From contig NZ_JACJSI010000068.1 in the NCBI RefSeq assembly GCF_014698065.1, positions 1 to 37,403 of the forward strand: a stretch of 37,403 bases of DNA, given 5' to 3'. The translations under genes were made by a program, and so were the position numbers. This DNA comes from Nostoc flagelliforme FACHB-838. GTDB taxonomy: Bacteria; Cyanobacteriota; Cyanobacteriia; Cyanobacteriales; Nostocaceae. This document shows positions 31,163 through 37,403 of the stretch, piece by piece (the first letter of the stretch is position 1; each line of letters begins with the position of its first letter). Below the pieces are notes generated by a model, which was not told the DNA's origin, did not search any database, and was given only the letters and a program-made list of their open reading frames with translations.

Positions 31163-32023
31163 TCAAGATTCAGGATTGACGACTATAGAAAGAGCTAGTT
31201 GATAAAGCTGACGACGGGGAAGGGAGGTAAATTTTGCTAACTGACGGCTAGCTTGCGATCGCGATATTCCCTGACTAATTAACTGCTTCAATTCGGCTTT
31301 CAATTCCTCTTCTGTCAGTTGAGGCTGACTAGCTGGAATTCCCGCCACTACTAATGTATATTCACCTTGGGGTTCTCGTTGGCTGTAGTGAGCGATCGCT
31401 TCGGCAATTGTCCCTCGCCAAAATTCCTCATATAATTTCGTTAACTCTCGCCCTAGCACAATTTGGCGATCGCTTCCCCAAACAAGAGCTAAATCTTGTA
31501 AAGTATCTCGCAAACGGTGGGGCGATTCGTAGAATATCAATGTGCGAGATTCTGTTTGCAGAGATTCTAAATGTTCTTGTCTCTGTTGACTTTTCGCCGG
31601 GAGAAAGCCTTCAAAGACAAACCGATCCGTTGGTAATCCAGCTGCACTCAATGCCGTAATTGCTGCACTAGCGCCAGGAATGGGAACTACTGAAATTCCC
31701 GCCTCAATGCAGGCTTTCACCAGTTCATATCCAGGATCGGAAATACCTGGCATCCCAGCATCACTCACCAGAGCGATCGCTTTATTGTTAACTAAATGCT
31801 CTAATAATTCTGGGATGCGGCTGGTACGATTATGTTCGTGGTAACTTACCTGGGGAGTCTTAACTTGAAAATGCTGTAATAATTTCCCAGTATGACGCGT
31901 GTCTTCCGCAGCAATGATATCTACAGTCTGTAAAATTCTCACCGCCCGAAAGGTTATATCTTCCAGATTGCCTATTGGTGTGCCGACAACGTAAAGTGTT
32001 CCTGGTTTTGGATCGGTTTGCAT
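31163..32023 (-). CDS. rsmI: 16S rRNA (cytidine1402-2'-O)-methyltransferase RsmI
   Basis: A 286-residue tetrapyrrole methylase-fold enzyme that methylates the ribose of C1402 in 16S rRNA. Hallmarks are LYVVGTPIGNLEDITFRAV, IAAEDTRHT, ALVSDAGMPGISDPGYEL and PGASAAITALSAAGLPTDR, with FYESPHRL. Length matches the family (about 285). The start is ATG 32023 (MQTDPKPG); a TTG at 32029 would add two residues. It is divergent from the PfkB kinase across a palindromic Nostoc repeat. Housekeeping. Confidence 0.95.
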   Translation of the reverse strand: MQTDPKPGTLYVVGTPIGNLEDITFRAVRILQTVDIIAAEDTRHTGKLLQHFQVKTPQVSYHEHNRTSRIPELLEHLVNNKAIALVSDAGMPGISDPGYELVKACIEAGISVVPIPGASAAITALSAAGLPTDRFVFEGFLPAKSQQRQEHLESLQTESRTLIFYESPHRLRDTLQDLALVWGSDRQIVLGRELTKLYEEFWRGTIAEAIAHYSQREPQGEYTLVVAGIPASQPQLTEEELKAELKQLISQGISRSQASRQLAKFTSLPRRQLYQLALSIVVNPES

Positions 32024-32049
32024 GAGCAAGAATTAGGAGTTTGTAGAGG

Positions 32050-32063
32050 CGCGATGCATCGCG
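32050..32063. repeat. Palindromic dispersed repeat (gcgatgcatcgc)
   Basis: cgcgatgcatcgcg is a perfect 14-base palindrome extended by partial pairing of gagg/gtct around it. The same 'gacgcgatgcatcgcgtc' type occurs widely in cyanobacterial genomes. It lies between rsmI and the PfkB gene. Confidence 0.6.
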
Positions 32064-32115
32064 TCTGTGCAGGAGTTAAAAATAATTTATGCACCTATAC
32101 GAACATAAATGATAA

Positions 32116-33009
32116 ATGGATAATCTAAAATCCAAAATTAAAAATCTAAAATCGGCTCGTGGGTTATTTGTAGGCTTAGTAACCTTAGATTTGATTTACC
32201 TTGCTGACTCTGCCCCTAAGAATAATCAAAAGATTGTCGCTACTGACTATACTGTAGCCGCAGGTGGCCCAGCTACAAACGCGGCTGTGACTTTCAGCCA
32301 TTTAGGAAATCAGGCTACAGTCTTGGGTGTAGTGGGTTCTCATCCCATGACACAGCTAATTCGAGGTGATTTGGCGAATTACAAAGTTGCGATCGCAGAC
32401 CTTGAGCCTACCACTGATTTAGCACCGCCTGTCTCTTCAATCATTGTTACTCAAGCTACGGGTGAACGAGCTGTAGTTTCCATCAATGCTGTGAAAACTC
32501 AAGCCAGCAGCGCATCTGTTCCGCCGAATATTTTCCCAAATGTCGATATAGTACTAATTGATGGGCATCAGATGGCGGTTAGTTATGCCATAGCCCAAAT
32601 AGCTAAAACCAAGAATATCCCAATAGTAATTGATGGTGGTAGCTGGAAACCTGGATTTGAGCAAATTCTGCCTTTCGTGGATTATGCCATCTGTTCGGCT
32701 AATTTTTATCCCCCTAACTGCCAGACTGGAGAAGACGTTTTTGCCTACCTGAGTGGATTTAATATTCCTCACATCGCCATTACCCACGGACAAAAACCAA
32801 TTGAATACTTGAGTTGCACTAAAACTGGTATCGTAGATGTGCCGCAGATTCAAGCGGTTGATACATTGGGGGCTGGAGATATTTTTCACGGTGCTTTCTG
32901 TAATTACATTTTAAGGGAAAGTTTTACTGATGCACTAGGACTAGCAGCTAATATTGCTGCTGATTCGTGTAAATTTTTTGGTACCCGGCGCTGGATGGAT
33001 TTAAAGTAG
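32116..33009 (+). CDS. PfkB-family carbohydrate/nucleoside kinase
   Basis: A 297-residue ribokinase-like kinase. The N-terminal region binds the sugar (FVGLVTLDLIYLAD, then TVAAGGPATNAAVTFSHLG), and the C-terminal signature DTLGAGDIFHGAFC carries the catalytic Asp and anion hole. The substrate is unknown; relatives phosphorylate ribose, fructose or nucleosides. The first 14 codons (MDNLKSKIKNLKSA) are encoded by a sequence resembling the spacer repeat 'aatctaaaatccaaaat', so the true N terminus may start later or have been extended from repeat DNA; Arg15-Gly-Leu-Phe-Val-Gly is where the fold starts. ATG 32116. Confidence 0.88.
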   Translation: MDNLKSKIKNLKSARGLFVGLVTLDLIYLADSAPKNNQKIVATDYTVAAGGPATNAAVTFSHLGNQATVLGVVGSHPMTQLIRGDLANYKVAIADLEPTTDLAPPVSSIIVTQATGERAVVSINAVKTQASSASVPPNIFPNVDIVLIDGHQMAVSYAIAQIAKTKNIPIVIDGGSWKPGFEQILPFVDYAICSANFYPPNCQTGEDVFAYLSGFNIPHIAITHGQKPIEYLSCTKTGIVDVPQIQAVDTLGAGDIFHGAFCNYILRESFTDALGLAANIAADSCKFFGTRRWMDLK

Positions 33010-33069
33010 GAATGCACCGCTGTGCTAACCTAATCACGCTTATACATATTTTTAGTTCAGGTCAAATTA

Positions 33070-33930
33070 ATGAAAGACTTACAAGAAATATTAGCGATCG
33101 CTCGTGAGGTAGGTTGGGGCGCAGCAGAGATACTGCGATCGTATTATCACGGAACCGCTAAAGACCCTAATTTAGAAGTACAATATAAACAGAATGAGCC
33201 TGTTACTGTTGCCGATGTAGCTGTGAGTCAATACATTTTGCAGAGGCTACAAGCAACTTTAGGTAACGAAGATTTTGCTTATATCAGTGAAGAAACTTAC
33301 CAATCGCCAAGCGGTGTAGCACAGCCTTCTGCACCTTGGGTATGGATAATCGACCCTTTGGATGGCACACGAGACTTTATCCAAAAAACTGGAGATTATG
33401 CGGTTCACATTGCTTTAGTCAAGGAAACCCGCCCAGTGTTGGCAGTGGTGGCAGTACCAGAGGCTCAAAAATTATATTACGCTACCAAAGGCGGAGGGAC
33501 ATTTGTAGAAACCCGCGATGGATCTCTCCCTTTACAAGTCTCGTCAGGCAAACGAGTTGAGGATTTAACCTTAGTCGTTAGTCGCTCTCACCGTAACCAA
33601 CGCTTAGATTACCTACTAGAAAACTTACCCTGTCAAAATCAGAAATCTGTGGGTAGTGTCGGCTGCAAAATCGCCACCATTATTGAGCAACAGGCAGATA
33701 TCTACATTTCCCTTTCTGGCAAGTCTGCGCCCAAAGATTGGGATATAGCAGCCCCCGAACTAATTTTAACAGAAGCTGGTGGTAAGTTTACCCACTTCGA
33801 CAGTACTCCGTTGCAGTATAACACTGGTGATATCAATCAATGGGGAGGTTTGCTGGCTAGTAACGGTGAATATCACGAACTGCTGTGTAAGGAAGCAGAA
33901 AGGATTTTAGCGCAGTTTGAGCAGGGCTAA
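33070..33930 (+). CDS. cysQ: CysQ/inositol monophosphatase-family phosphatase
   Basis: A 286-residue Mg-dependent, Li-sensitive-type phosphatase. The metal-binding motif DPLDGTRDFIQKTGDYAVHI (around 96-115) has the Asp-Pro-x-Asp-Gly-Thr core and the second motif WDIAAPELILTEAGGK supplies the third Asp. The preceding NEPVTVADVAVSQYIL and ISEETY are the family's first metal residues. The likely substrate is 3'-phosphoadenosine 5'-phosphate or its sulphated form, as in CysQ, but inositol phosphates or fructose bisphosphate are possible. ATG 33070. It follows the PfkB gene by 60 bases on the same strand and may share its transcript. Confidence 0.87.
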   Translation: MKDLQEILAIAREVGWGAAEILRSYYHGTAKDPNLEVQYKQNEPVTVADVAVSQYILQRLQATLGNEDFAYISEETYQSPSGVAQPSAPWVWIIDPLDGTRDFIQKTGDYAVHIALVKETRPVLAVVAVPEAQKLYYATKGGGTFVETRDGSLPLQVSSGKRVEDLTLVVSRSHRNQRLDYLLENLPCQNQKSVGSVGCKIATIIEQQADIYISLSGKSAPKDWDIAAPELILTEAGGKFTHFDSTPLQYNTGDINQWGGLLASNGEYHELLCKEAERILAQFEQG

Positions 33931-34014
33931 TTCAAAGACTGGAGGCTGTGTTACACTCATGGACATAAAGATTATTTTCGGTTGAGTAACTCGTTTTGAT
34001 TTCTAAAAACCGTC

Positions 34015-34053
34015 TCTCCGAATTTAAGTCTCTACACTCCCTGAATTCGGAGA
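34015..34053 (+). promoter_or_regulatory. 5' UTR hairpin sequestering the Shine-Dalgarno of the RRM gene
   Basis: tctccgaatt (34015-34024) and aattcggaga (34044-34053) are perfect 10-bp complements with a 19-base loop. The Shine-Dalgarno ggaga (34049-34053), six bases before the ATG, lies wholly in the right arm, so the folded RNA hides it. Cyanobacterial rbp genes are induced by cold and their long 5' UTRs take part; this stem suggests a structure- or temperature-dependent switch. Folding is predicted by eye only. Confidence 0.65.
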
Positions 34054-34058
34054 TTTCT

Positions 34059-34373
34059 ATGTCAATTTACGTCGGAAACCTGTCCTATCAGGTTACAGAA
34101 GAAGACCTCAAGCAGGCTTTTGCAGAATACGGAACAGTAAATCGTGTTCAATTACCCACAGATCGGGAAACAGGCCGGCCGCGTGGGTTTGCTTTTGTGG
34201 AAATGGAATCAGACACCCAAGAACAAGCTGCCATTGATGCACTTGATGGTGCTGAGTGGATGGGACGTGATTTGAAAGTGAACAAAGCTAAACCTCGTGA
34301 GGAAAGAAGCAGTTCTCCTCGTGGTAGCTGGGGTGGCGCTAATAATGCCCGCCGCAACAATAATCGCTACTAA
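34059..34373 (+). CDS. Single-RRM, cold-shock-type RNA-binding protein (Rbp)
   Basis: A 104-residue protein with one RNA-recognition motif: RNP2 IYVGNL (3-8) and RNP1 RGFAFVEM (42-49), whose Phe/Tyr stack on RNA bases. A short Gly/Arg/Asn-rich tail (KPREERSSSPRGSWGG and then ANNARRNNNRY) follows. This is the cyanobacterial Rbp type (RbpA group with a glycine-rich tail), induced by cold. Start ATG 34059 is favoured because of its Shine-Dalgarno; an in-frame start at 33996 would read through the regulatory stem. Downstream lies a good terminator (34406-34450). Confidence 0.93.
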   Translation: MSIYVGNLSYQVTEEDLKQAFAEYGTVNRVQLPTDRETGRPRGFAFVEMESDTQEQAAIDALDGAEWMGRDLKVNKAKPREERSSSPRGSWGGANNARRNNNRY

Positions 34374-34405
34374 AGTTGGTTCCTGAAAATTTCACATTTA
34401 GAGTC

Positions 34406-34450
34406 TCCAGCAGATAAAGCCAAAGGCTGCACTCTGCTGGAATATTTTAT
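34406..34450 (+). terminator. Intrinsic terminator after the RRM gene
   Basis: tccagcaga (34406-34414) pairs with tctgctgga (34433-34441), with an inner agcc-aaa-ggct stem, and is followed by atattttatttt. A stem of 9 bp plus a T-rich tail suits factor-independent termination. Confidence 0.75.
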
Positions 34451-34643
34451 TTTGTATTTCGCCACAAATAATTACGCATACATAAAATAGCACTGTTCTT
34501 AGTAGACCTGTATTTGATTTGAGCGCTACTAGGTGTATATATTTTCAAGTGCATGAAGTAAATAATTAAACATACAATAAAATCCTAGTTCATAGTGAAC
34601 CGATTCATCACTCATAAATCCTTAACTCTAGATTTTTAGGAAA

Positions 34644-35363
34644 ATGTTACGACTTTATCATTTATTACTAGGTTCTATTTTGCTAGTGTCAATACCAGTG
34701 GGAGCAAAATTTGTTCTCCCCCAATTTTCTCCACGCAAAGCAGTAAAACCCCCTGCTGTTGCAAAACTTGCCAACCCAAATGAGGGAAATATCTGGCAGA
34801 AAATCCTGGGAAATACTGCGCCTCCAACTAACTGGCAAGTTGCGGCTTGTGAGGGAAATGCACCCCTGTTGTGTGTCTCTTCCAAAGGGAAAGTTTTGGG
34901 TACTGTTGAAATTAACGTTTACCCCCTAGCAAGCAATGAAGATTTCCAAAAAAAGCTTGTAGCAGCTGGTATTCCACCTGGTTCTCAAGCGGACTACCAA
35001 AATTCCAAATACCAAACCCAAGTATTATCAGTACTAAAGACTTGGGCTGAAGACCACTACGCTGCTTTTGCGAAAGACCGTCAGGGTGAATATGGAAAAG
35101 AGATTACTTTCTTAACCTATCCACTGCAAGCAGTACCTATTGGTAAACTTCAGGGAATCCGCTATGGGTTTGCCGGACTCAAAGAAAAAGGTGGAGTACA
35201 AGAGCAACATATCGGTCATGTTGCCTTTGATGGCAGTAAACTTTACGTAATTACCACTGCCTTTGACCCAGGTTCGCAAACAGGTAAGTTTGATAAACTG
35301 GAAAACTTAGCTATTTTTCAACCTTACTTGTATGCGATCGCAGCAGATTTGCGTTTACCCTAA
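34644..35363 (+). CDS. Exported protein of unknown function
   Basis: A 239-residue protein with an N-terminal hydrophobic signal or anchor (LYHLLLGSILLVSIPVGAKF, residues 4-23). The body has no family I recognise; conserved-looking parts are VAACEGNAPLLCVSSKGKVL with two Cys that could form a disulphide, AEDHYAAFAKDRQGEYGKE and GIRYGFAGLKEKGG. It is likely periplasmic or attached to the inner membrane. ATG 34644 with a Shine-Dalgarno taggaa. Single gene, convergent with the following one. Confidence 0.7.
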   Translation: MLRLYHLLLGSILLVSIPVGAKFVLPQFSPRKAVKPPAVAKLANPNEGNIWQKILGNTAPPTNWQVAACEGNAPLLCVSSKGKVLGTVEINVYPLASNEDFQKKLVAAGIPPGSQADYQNSKYQTQVLSVLKTWAEDHYAAFAKDRQGEYGKEITFLTYPLQAVPIGKLQGIRYGFAGLKEKGGVQEQHIGHVAFDGSKLYVITTAFDPGSQTGKFDKLENLAIFQPYLYAIAADLRLP

Positions 35364-35404
35364 TTGAAATGGGGCATGAAGTATTGTCTCCAGCCCCCAT
35401 CAAC

Positions 35405-36292
35405 CTAAATTTCAGCTACCGCCCGTTCAATTAAGCGATGTGCTAAAGTTTGCGTGCCGGTGTGTTCATAATAATTTGTTGCGACATCTAGGAACGCCGC
35501 GAGGTAGTCTAACTTATCATCGGCAATATCGGCAAAGCTTTGCAAGTGATGGACAACCTTTTGTGGCGTTAAATTATTGGCAAAAACTAACCCACTCATC
35601 CAACCTTTAACTGAGTCAAAGCTTTCGCCGATAAAGTTGAGTTTACTACCAGAATTGCTCCCTGGAATCACATCTTTGATATTTTGGAAAGTCGAGTTTT
35701 TTTCTAATTCCTGTGGATTTATTTGATTAAGCCCAGATATTGCTTTGCTGATGAAGTCTGGGCCTAGGGGTATCAAACCATCAACGCAAATTAATGCCAC
35801 CATACGGATGAGTGACTCACCACTATACTCACCCAAAGAGGCGACAAAATCCCCAATACTATCTCCAGGAATACCGTTAATTTGACAGAAGGCTATTAAC
35901 TCAGCAACTAATTTCAATGTCAAATCTATGGTTTGGGCCTTATCAGGTTTAGGAGTAACAGAGTTTAAGAAACCCAACAAAGGAATTTTCTCGCCAACTT
36001 TGTTAGCTAAAGCTGCTGCACCAAGTGCTTTATCTGTACCATCAACGGTTTGATATAACCATAAGGCTGTTTGGTATCCTTGCGATTTGTCGTTGAATAA
36101 ATAAATCGCTCTTTCACCAATTTGCTGAATTAAATCTTCGTCGTCTTCGCCAGTGACAACTTTAATGGTGTTGACAAAGCCGACAGTATTTTGCCACTCT
36201 CCAGGAGCAACAAAATCAAGGGACTTCAACATAGAAATGGTTAAGCCACCAGTTGGCAATTGATCAACCAAATCAACAATCGATTTGCTCAC
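35405..36292 (-). CDS. Conserved cyanobacterial protein of unknown function
   Basis: A 295-residue, mostly helical soluble protein with no signal or membrane span. Segments of note: VDLVDQLPTGGLTISMLKSL, GERAIYLFNDKSQGYQTALW, LICVDGLIPLGPDFISKAIS and DDKLDYLAAFLDVATNYYEH. I recognise no enzyme motif. The start is GTG at 36292, supported by a strong Shine-Dalgarno (aaggag, 7 bases upstream). It lies 49 bases downstream of a lipoprotein gene on the same strand, so the two probably form an operon. Its function is unknown. Confidence 0.7.
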   Translation of the reverse strand: MSKSIVDLVDQLPTGGLTISMLKSLDFVAPGEWQNTVGFVNTIKVVTGEDDEDLIQQIGERAIYLFNDKSQGYQTALWLYQTVDGTDKALGAAALANKVGEKIPLLGFLNSVTPKPDKAQTIDLTLKLVAELIAFCQINGIPGDSIGDFVASLGEYSGESLIRMVALICVDGLIPLGPDFISKAISGLNQINPQELEKNSTFQNIKDVIPGSNSGSKLNFIGESFDSVKGWMSGLVFANNLTPQKVVHHLQSFADIADDKLDYLAAFLDVATNYYEHTGTQTLAHRLIERAVAEI

Positions 36293-36340
36293 AAAAATCT
36301 CCTTATCTAAGTTTTGTTATCTAAATGTTTGTAGTGCAAA

Positions 36341-36847
36341 TTATTTCAGTTTAGCCAGACCATTAAGATTAAACTTCTCTAGCCAATCTGCGCGATCGCT
36401 AGCTGTAAATGACGAACTACGAGAAAGTGCTTTTACTTGGTACTTACCTACTAAAATTGCAGTTTGCGTTTTACCAACTTCTATTGCAGGATAACCACCA
36501 ATTTTTTTGGTGCTTTTCGAGAACTTTGCTGCCGCAGGTGTGCCGGTAGTATCAGAAATAGATAGTAATGCTATATCTTTACCGCCTTTTTTCAACTTTG
36601 CTTCCGCAAAGCCTTTTTTCTCTTGGTTATAGACGCGCTGATAGCCATCACCTGCACTAGGAAAAAATTTATTAAATTCGCTACCCTGAGTTGCAGTTTT
36701 AGCCACTGCAAGACCCTTTCTCTGTTGAGTGCTTTCTTTTTGCGCTTGGTCAAAACGTCCAGGTGCTTTTGGACTACAGGCTGTTGTCAGTAGTACCACT
36801 GACAGCAACAAAGCGGTTACTACCTTACGTCCACTGTGTAAAATCAT
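36341..36847 (-). CDS. Small lipoprotein of unknown function
   Basis: A 168-residue lipoprotein. From ATG 36847 the N terminus is MILHSGRKVVTALLLSVVLL followed by lipobox LTTAC (Cys24). The ATG has a Shine-Dalgarno (agga, 10 bases ahead); a longer start at 36883 is less likely. The mature part is basic and low in Cys: KAPGRFDQAQKESTQQRKGL, AKLKKGGKDIALLSISDTTG, then GKTQTAILVGKYQVKALSRS. It is anchored at a membrane. It likely forms an operon with the following 35405-36292 gene. Confidence 0.78.
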   Translation of the reverse strand: MILHSGRKVVTALLLSVVLLTTACSPKAPGRFDQAQKESTQQRKGLAVAKTATQGSEFNKFFPSAGDGYQRVYNQEKKGFAEAKLKKGGKDIALLSISDTTGTPAAAKFSKSTKKIGGYPAIEVGKTQTAILVGKYQVKALSRSSSFTASDRADWLEKFNLNGLAKLK

Positions 36848-37095
36848 TCTTGGCTTTTCCTTATAGTTTGAGCTTTCAGGCAATTATCTGCGCTGCTAGC
36901 AATTATTACCCGTAAAATTTACTTTTTGATAATATATTGCCTAAGTTCTCAACTATAGCCCTCTAGTTTTGATGCAACACTCATCATTTTGCATTTCAAA
37001 AAAGAGTCCAGTGCCACAATACTTATCAAGTTTTGCACTTTTAACTCGGAATTTAGTTTGGGGAAAAGGTTAAGAGCAATTAACCCAATGCAAAA

Positions 37096-37119
37096 ACGCT
37101 CTCCCGAAAGGGAGAGCGT
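37096..37119 (-). terminator. Intrinsic terminator of psbA
   Basis: acgctctccc (37096-37105), loop gaaa, gggagagcgt (37110-37119): a perfect 10-bp GC-rich stem. On the minus strand it is followed by ttttt, and it lies 45 bases beyond the psbA stop, so it ends the psbA transcript. The plus strand also has a T-rich tail (ttttattt). Confidence 0.88.
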
Positions 37120-37163
37120 CTTTTATTTATGGATTAGCGTCAAGAGCTTATCTTCGATTATGA

Positions 37164-37403
37164 TTAACCGTTGATAGCAGGAGCGGTTAGAGCTACAGGA
37201 GCAAAGTCACCAGCAGCCAAATCTAGAGGGAAGTTGTGAGCGTTGCGCTCGTGCATTACTTCCATACCCAGGTTAGCGCGGTTGATTACGTCTGCCCAAG
37301 TTGCAATCACACGACCTTCAGAGTCAATGATTGATTGGTTGAAGTTGAAACCGTTCAAGTTGAACGCCATTGTGCTTACACCCAAGGCGGTGAACCAGAT
37401 GCC
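37164..37403 (-). CDS. psbA: Photosystem II D1 protein (PsbA), C-terminal 79 residues; 5' end outside window
   Basis: The fragment reads GIWFTALGVSTMAFNLNGFN, then FNQSIIDSEGR, NRANLGMEVMHERNAHNFP, LDLAAGDFAPVALTAP and AING, which is the D1 C terminus. By family numbering it contains the Mn4CaO5 ligands His332, Glu333, Asp342 and, after processing by CtpA, Ala344 (cleavage after LDLA), plus His337. The mature D1 loses AGDFAPVALTAPAING. The gene is transcribed leftward and ends with a strong terminator. Cyanobacteria usually carry several psbA copies with light-dependent expression; which one this is cannot be told from the tail. Confidence 0.97.
   Translation of the reverse strand, partial: GIWFTALGVSTMAFNLNGFNFNQSIIDSEGRVIATWADVINRANLGMEVMHERNAHNFPLDLAAGDFAPVALTAPAING

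Noticed and set aside
36989..37174. A 61-codon rightward frame over the psbA terminator
   Set aside because: It runs through the terminator hairpin and into antisense of psbA. Coding is implausible.
1..37403. Possible CRISPR array, tRNA or rRNA genes
   Set aside because: No regularly spaced repeats of about 28-37 bases with unique spacers, no cloverleaf sequence with a TTCRA loop and acceptor stem, and no rRNA-like tract was found by eye.

Overview
The window comes from a filamentous, Nostoc/Anabaena-type cyanobacterium. It carries photosystem genes (psaM for photosystem I, the 3' end of psbA for the photosystem II D1 protein). The palindrome GCGATCGC (HIP1) occurs roughly thirty times by eye. 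It also has short heptanucleotide tandem repeats and many small dispersed palindromic repeats in the spacers, all typical of Nostocales. The organism assignment is inference from these marks; no rRNA or tRNA gene was found.

Layout. 1-264: tail of an unrecognised gene. 0.9-9.5 kb: housekeeping and small metabolic genes: a FGGY sugar kinase, psaM, a membrane-anchored coiled-coil protein, a TPR protein, a conserved cyanobacterial protein paired with a glutathione S-transferase, yajQ, a MAPEG protein, a DprA-like protein, a PadR repressor divergent from its likely target (DUF4188 protein) across a clear double operator, and a BioD-like/DRTGG protein. 9.7-11.0 kb: decayed remains of a GAF-PAS-PAS sensor protein and a 17-codon stub of a response regulator. 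11.1-20.6 kb: a tract with only two HIP1 sites. It holds a fatty-acid-hydroxylase-like membrane protein, two paralogous tiny ribbon-helix-helix proteins in opposite orientation, a large STAND ATPase (HTH, NB-ARC, 14 WD40 repeats), a methyltransferase, a GDSL esterase with a degenerate PEP-CTERM tail and a KAS III-like protein. 20.5-22.3 kb: a thiamine-diphosphate enzyme in operon with that KAS III-like protein, resembling acyloin-type secondary metabolism. 22.7 kb: a MITE-like element. 23-27 kb: HAD hydrolase, a DUF5895-like protein, MltA with a small partner, and a DUF4278 repeat protein. 27.3-31.1 kb: a Ser/Thr kinase, a membrane haem-type (Tll0287-like) sensor with HAMP but no output domain, and a divergent PhnD-like lipoprotein, probably a signalling neighbourhood. 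31-37.4 kb: rsmI, a PfkB kinase, a CysQ-type phosphatase, a cold-shock-type RRM protein whose ribosome binding site lies in a hairpin, three proteins of unknown function and psbA.

The most interesting points are these: the ThDP/KAS III pair, whose KAS III has Asn at the catalytic His position; the hairpin over the RRM gene's Shine-Dalgarno; the paired PadR operators; the STAND gene with a recent 100-bp identical WD40 duplication and a small repeat inserted in its coding sequence; and the output-less haem sensor next to a PhnD lipoprotein and a kinase. No CRISPR array, complete insertion sequence or phage was seen.
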